Positions 58,669 to 64,000 of a stretch of DNA of 64,000 bases are shown here, one piece after another. The DNA is from Pteria penguin. Its lineage: Eukaryota > Mollusca > Bivalvia > Pterioida > Pteriidae. Within the stretch, counting starts at the first letter, position 1; each line of letters starts with the position of its first letter. The notes below the pieces were generated by a model that made no database searches, was not told where the DNA came from, and was given only the letters and a program-made list of their open reading frames with translations. The DNA lies in the NCBI GenBank assembly GCA_035048485.1, contig CM068581.1, positions 11,862,864-11,926,863 of the forward strand. Direction: 5' to 3'. The position numbers and the translations under genes were made by a program.

Positions 58669-59574
58669 CAAATTACACAGTTCTTTTGTATTGTGTGAAC
58701 TTAATTGAATTACTCTAAAGAGAAAGGGGCGTCGGAAGTTATATGATTTTAAACATTGTGCCTTAAAATCATGGCATGCAGGACATTTTCAAATAAAGTG
58801 AAATTCATCTTATAAACCATCTTTACATTAATTTATGCAAATACGATTGTCAAAAGGTAATATATATTTATAAAGGCCTGTTAAATACTAGTAGCTAAAC
58901 AATAAGAATATAGACGTAGTTTACAAAGTAAAAAGATCGATTATTTTTTATTTGTTATATGTAAACATTTTTTAAATGAGTTCCAGTTACTATACTTTGC
59001 GTTTTAATCTTCCCTACAATTGTTCACAAGAACGTGTGTAATATACTCAATGTAGTATTTTTAGAATTGCAGGCTGATTGTTTTTAATCAGGTATGTGAG
59101 TGGGTGCGTTGTTTTGTATGAATATGTGATTTTTTTTTCCATCAATCGCCACCATCTACATGTAGTATGAAATTTCTAAAAAAATGATAAAACAAAATTA
59201 AGGATATTTATCTAGTCACACTGTCAAATCAAAGATAACTATTTGAATATGAATTATCAACTTTGCTATACAGTTGAAATAGACAATAAAGATAGATAGA
59301 AACTATGAATAATAGATTTTAAAAAGTTATACTATGTCACCAGATTAAATAAATTCAGTTCCTAGCAACACGTTAATAGGGACTGGTATCACATTAATAA
59401 TTATAAATAGAAATTCAAGTATTTTTCTTCACATTTTTTTTTCACAATATTCTTCACAACTATTTTCAGTTCATTAATTGCAGTAGCAGAAACATGTAGT
59501 TTCAAATAATTGTAGCAGAATAAATACAAGTAAAATGATAATATTGACAACACACACGTGTTAATGTGACAGTT
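58666..59574. other. Unique non-coding stretch
   Basis: Very AT-rich; nothing recognised. Confidence 0.4.
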
Positions 59575-60075
59575 ACATGCAAGTTAAATATTGTAAATGC
59601 TACTCTATGCATTGTACGTGTTACTGTATTCACTGTACATAGTACTTTATGTATTGTATATGTTACTCTGTATATTGTAAATGCTACTCTATGCATTGTA
59701 CGTGTTACTGTATTCACTGTACATAGTACTTTATGTATTGTATATGTTACTCTGTATATTGTACATGTTACTCTATGTATTGTACGTGTTACTGTATACA
59801 CTGTACATAGTACTTTATGTATTGTATATGTTACTCTGTATATTGTACATGCTACTCTATGTATTGTACGTGTTACTATATACACTGTACATATTACTTT
59901 TTGTATTGTATATGTTACTCTGTATATTGTACATGCTACTCTATGTATTGTACGTGTTACTGTATACACTGTACATATTACTTATGTATTGTATATGTTA
60001 CTCTGTATATTGTACATGCTACTCTATGTGTTACTGTACGTGTTACTATATATACTACACGTCACTCTATATCTT
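59575..60075. repeat. 21-bp minisatellite with 84-bp higher-order period
   Basis: The monomer resembles GTTACTCTGTATATTGTACAT. Four monomers make an 84-bp block; the block start TGCTACTCTATGCATTGTA occurs at 59598 and 59682. About 24 monomers. Val/Leu/Tyr-rich frames on both strands are artefacts. Confidence 0.95.
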
Positions 60076-60374
60076 GTTACTAATTTTATTTATACCATTA
60101 TGTTTACTCTTTGTAATAATTCTGAAAACAGTAAGGATGTGCTCATTGTCTTAGGACGTCCCGTGTTTTATGATCTAGAGAGGACTTCAGTGTGAGATTT
60201 TCTGAAGTTTTGCCGCGTGTCATATGCTTAACGTGATAAAATGTCTTCTGTTGTTTCTATTTTTTTTTTCTATTTTCGAATTATTTGTCTTCTCGTGTTG
60301 AAGATAGGATTCAACTTACTTACTAAAATTATTTGTATCGACCATCGTGATTTATTGATCATATAAGACGAATT
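60076..60374. other. Spacer between arrays
   Basis: No gene or repeat recognised. Confidence 0.4.
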
Positions 60375-61243
60375 ATAGGGTCCTTTGGGGTATACATAGC
60401 CGCCGAATTAACCCCATGGTCGGATTTACTCTACATTACCCTATAAAGTATATACAGCCGGAGTAACCTCATGGCCGGATTTACTCTACATTACCTTATA
60501 AGGTATATACAGCCGGATTTATCCCATGGTCAGAATTATCTTATAAGGTAAATACATGTACAGTCGGATTAACCCCCATGGCCGGATTTACTTCACATTA
60601 CACTATAGAGTATACACAGCCGGATTAACCCCATGGCCGGATTTACTTCACATTACACTATAGAGTATATACAGCCGGATTAACCCCCATGGCCGGATTT
60701 ACTTCACATTACACTATAGAGTATACACAGCCGGATTAACCCCATGGCCGGATTTACTTCACATTACACTATAGGGTATATACAGCCAGATTTATCCCAT
60801 GGCCAGATTTATCCTAAATTACCTTGTAAGATATATACAGCCAGATTTTTCCTATGGCCGTATTTATCCTAAATTACCTTATAAGGGATTTACTCCTTTA
60901 CTCCACATTGCCCTATAGAGTATATACAGCCGGATTAACCCCCATGGCCGAATATACTTCACATTCCCCTATAAAGTATATACAACCGGATTTATTCCAT
61001 GGCCAGATTTATCTTGAATTTCCTTATAAGGTATATACAGCCGAAATTTACCCCATGGCCGGATATACTCCTTTACCCCACAAAGTATATTCAGCTGGAT
61101 TTAGCCTAAATTACCTTACAAGGTACATATAACCGGATTTATCCCATGGTCAGAAATATCCTAATAACTTTTTAAGGTATATACAGCCGGATTTATCCCA
61201 TGGCCAGATTTATCCTAAATGACCTTATAAGATATATACAGCC
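60375..61243. repeat. 55-bp minisatellite, about 16 copies
   Basis: Unit TATACAGCCGGATTAACCCC, ATGGCCGGATTTACTTCACA, TTACACTATAGAGTA, with diverged copies at both ends (TTATAAGGTATATACAGCCG). Confidence 0.93.
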
Positions 61244-61304
61244 GGTATTGTACATGTTACTTTATATATTATACATTTTACTCTGTTGTAAATTATTAGT
61301 TATG

Positions 61305-64000
61305 AAATTATATAACCCACATGTCCTAGAAAACCACATTTAACTGAAGTATAATTATATAACCCACATGTCCTAGAAAACCTCATTTAACTGAAGTATA
61401 ATTATATAACCCACATGTCCTAGAAAACCACATTTAACTGAAGTATAATTATATAACCCACATGTCTTAGAAAACCACATTTAACTGAAGTATAATTATA
61501 TAACCCACATGTCCTAGAAAACCACATTTAACTGAAGTATAATTATATAACCCACATGTCCTAGAAAACCACATTTAACTGAAGTATAATTATATAACCC
61601 ACATGTCTTAGAAAACCACATTTAACTGAAGTATAATTATATAACCCACATGTCCTAGAAAACCACATTTAACTGAAGTATAATTATATAACCCACATGT
61701 CCTAGAAAACCTCATTTAACTGAAGTATAATTATATAACCCACATGTCCTAGAAAACCACATTTAACTGAAGTATAATTATATAACCCACATGTCCTAGA
61801 AAACCACATTTAACTGAAGTATAATTATATAACCCACATGTCCTAGAACACCTCATTTAACTGAAGTATAATTATATAACCTACATGTCCTAGAAAACAA
61901 CATTTAACTGAAGTATAATTATATAACCCACATGTCCTAGAAAACCTCATTTAACTGAAGTATAATTATATAACCCACATGTCCCAGAAAGCCTCATTTA
62001 ACTGAAGTATAATTATATAACCCACATGTCCCAGAAAGCCTCATTTAACTGAAGTATAATTATATAACCCACATGTCCTAGAAAACCACATTTAACTGAA
62101 GTATAATTATATAACCCACATGTCCTAGAAAACCACATTTAACTGAAGTATAATTATATAACCCACATGTCTTAGAAAACCACATTTAACTGAAGTATAA
62201 TTATATAACCCACATGTCCTAGAAAACCACATTTAACTGAGGTATAATTATATAACCCACATGTCCTAGAAAACCACATTTAACTGAAGTATAATTATAT
62301 AACCCACATGTCCTAGAAAACAACATTTAACTGAAGTATAATTATATAACCCACATGTCCTAGAAAACCACATTTAACTGAAGTATAATTATATAACCCA
62401 CATGTCCTAGAAAACCACATTTAACTGAAGTATAATTATATAACCCACATGTCTTAGAAAACCACATTTAACTGAAGTATAATTATATAACCCACATGTC
62501 CTAGAAAACCACATTTAACTGAAGTATAATTATATAACCCACATGTCCCAGAAAACCACATTTAACTGAAGTATAATTATATAACCCACATGTCCCAGAA
62601 AACCACATTTAACTGAAGTATAATTATATAACCCACATGTCCCAGAAAACCACATTTAACTGAAGTATAATTATATAACCCACATGTCCCAGAAAACCAC
62701 ATTTAACTGAAGTATGATTATATAACCCACATGTCCTAGAAAACCACATTTAACTGAAGTATGATTATATAACCCACATGTCCTAGAAAACCACATTTAA
62801 CTGAAGTATAATTATATAACCCACATGTCCTAGAAAACCACATTTAACTGAAGTATAATTATATAACCCACATGTCCCAGAAAACCACATTTAACTGAAG
62901 TATAATTATATAACCCACATGTCCTAGAAAACCTCATTTAACTGAAGTATAATTATATAACCTACATGTCCTAGAAAACCACATTTAACTGAAGTATAAT
63001 TATATAACCCACATGTCCTAGAAAACCACATTTAACTGAAGTATAATTATATAACCCACATGTCCCAGAAAACCACATTTAACTGAAGTATAATTATATA
63101 ACCCACATGTCCCAGAAAACCACATTTAACTGAAGTATAATTATATAACCCACATGTCTTAGAAAACCACATTTAACTGAAGTATAATTATATAACCCAC
63201 ATGTCCCAGAAAACCACATTTAACTGAAGTATAATTATATAACCCACATGTCTTAGAAAACCACATTTAACTGAAGTATAATTATATAACCCACATGTCC
63301 CAGAAAATCACATTTAACTGAAGTATAATTATATAACCCACATGTCTTAGAAAACCACATTTAACTGAAGTATAATTATATAACCCACATGTCCCAGAAA
63401 ACCACATTTAACTGAAGTATAATTATATAACCCACATGTCCTAGAAAACCTCATTTAACTGAAGTATGATTATATAACCCACATGTCTTAGAAAACCACA
63501 TTTAACTGAAGTATAATTATATAACCCACATGTCCTAGAAAACCACATTTAACTGAAGTATAATTATATAACCCACATGTCCCAGAAAACAACATTTAAC
63601 TGAAGTATAATTATATAACCCACATGTCCTAGAAAACCTCATTTAACTGAAGTATAATTATATAACCTACATGTCCTAGAAAACCTCATTTAACTGAAGT
63701 ATAATTATATAACCCACATGTCTTAGAAAACCACATTTAACTGAAGTATAATTATATAACCCACATGTCCTAGAAAACCACATTTAACTGAATTATAATT
63801 ATATAACCCACATGTCCCAGAAAACCTCATTTAACTGAAGTATAATTATATAACCCACATGTCCTAGAAAACCTCATTTAACTGAAGTATAATTATATAA
63901 CCCACATGTCCCAGAAAACCACATTTAACTGAAGTATAATTATATAACCCACATGTCTTAGAAAACCACATTTAACTGAAGTATAATTATATAACCCACA
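61305..64000. repeat. 47-bp satellite-like array, about 57 copies, open at right edge
   Basis: Unit AAGTATAATTATATAACCCA, CATGTCCTAGAAAACCACAT, TTAACTG. It is very uniform; differences are largely confined to TCCTAG/TCCCAG/TCTTAG, ACCACAT/ACCTCAT/ACAACAT and AATTAT/GATTAT. It continues past the window. Confidence 0.98.

Noticed and set aside
59502..60195. 155-209-codon Val/Leu/Tyr-rich frames that look like membrane proteins
   Set aside because: Product of the 21-bp repeat; both strands and several frames are open.
61305..64000. CRISPR-like array
   Set aside because: Units are contiguous with no unique spacers, and the genome is eukaryotic.

Overview
This is a eukaryotic, AT-rich, intron-era type of sequence with no bacterial features. 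It is most likely an intergenic region of a lophotrochozoan genome, probably a bivalve mollusc. The reasons are a full-length LTR retrotransposon whose architecture matches bivalve Steamer-like elements, two tRNA-headed SINE families with 3' ends of the GACGTTAAACA and GCGACGTAAAACACC types that I associate with molluscs, and reverse-transcriptase fragments of types common in mollusc genomes. The species is inference. No complete host gene can be supported. Layout: (1) 1-6.4 kb holds two minisatellites, a SINE, palindromic GC-rich modules at 2.1-2.3 and 5.2-5.3 kb, an AT microsatellite and a decayed Tc1-type transposase (minus strand). (2) 6435-11278 is a structurally complete Gypsy/Metaviridae element on the minus strand: two identical 166-bp LTRs, a perfect 5-bp target duplication, a tRNA-Leu-type primer site, a polypurine tract and one uninterrupted 1371-residue Gag-Pol frame. 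(3) 11.8-14.5 kb is a frameshifted non-LTR retrotransposon (minus strand) with a small inverted-repeat element beside it. (4) 15-21 kb has a 48-bp minisatellite, a SINE with target duplication, a broken THAP-type zinc-finger start, a spliced-looking exon pair (plus strand), a SWIM-type zinc-finger exon (minus strand) and a 599-bp inverted-repeat element with an 8-bp duplication. (5) 22.7-37 kb is mainly long minisatellite arrays with units of 41, 63, 61, 69 and 45 bp. The 69-bp array was itself invaded by a SINE and by a 120-bp snap-back element. (6) 37-45.6 kb holds a 704-bp near-perfect fold-back element with an 8-bp target duplication, two SINEs and the C-terminus of a LINE. (7) 45.7-49.1 kb is a 32-bp minisatellite (about 105 units) abutting a decayed YIDD-type reverse transcriptase. 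(8) 50-64 kb is a series of short minisatellites and microsatellites, ending in a very uniform 47-bp array that runs off the right edge. By my estimate about 30% of the window is tandem repeat, in roughly 17 families that mostly look unrelated. Many open frames are by-products of repeat units whose length is a multiple of three. The only gene likely to be functional as written is the gag-pol of the Gypsy element. The other coding material is remnants or isolated exons. Coordinates of array edges are approximate because edges decay gradually. Element edges with target duplications are exact to the base as read.
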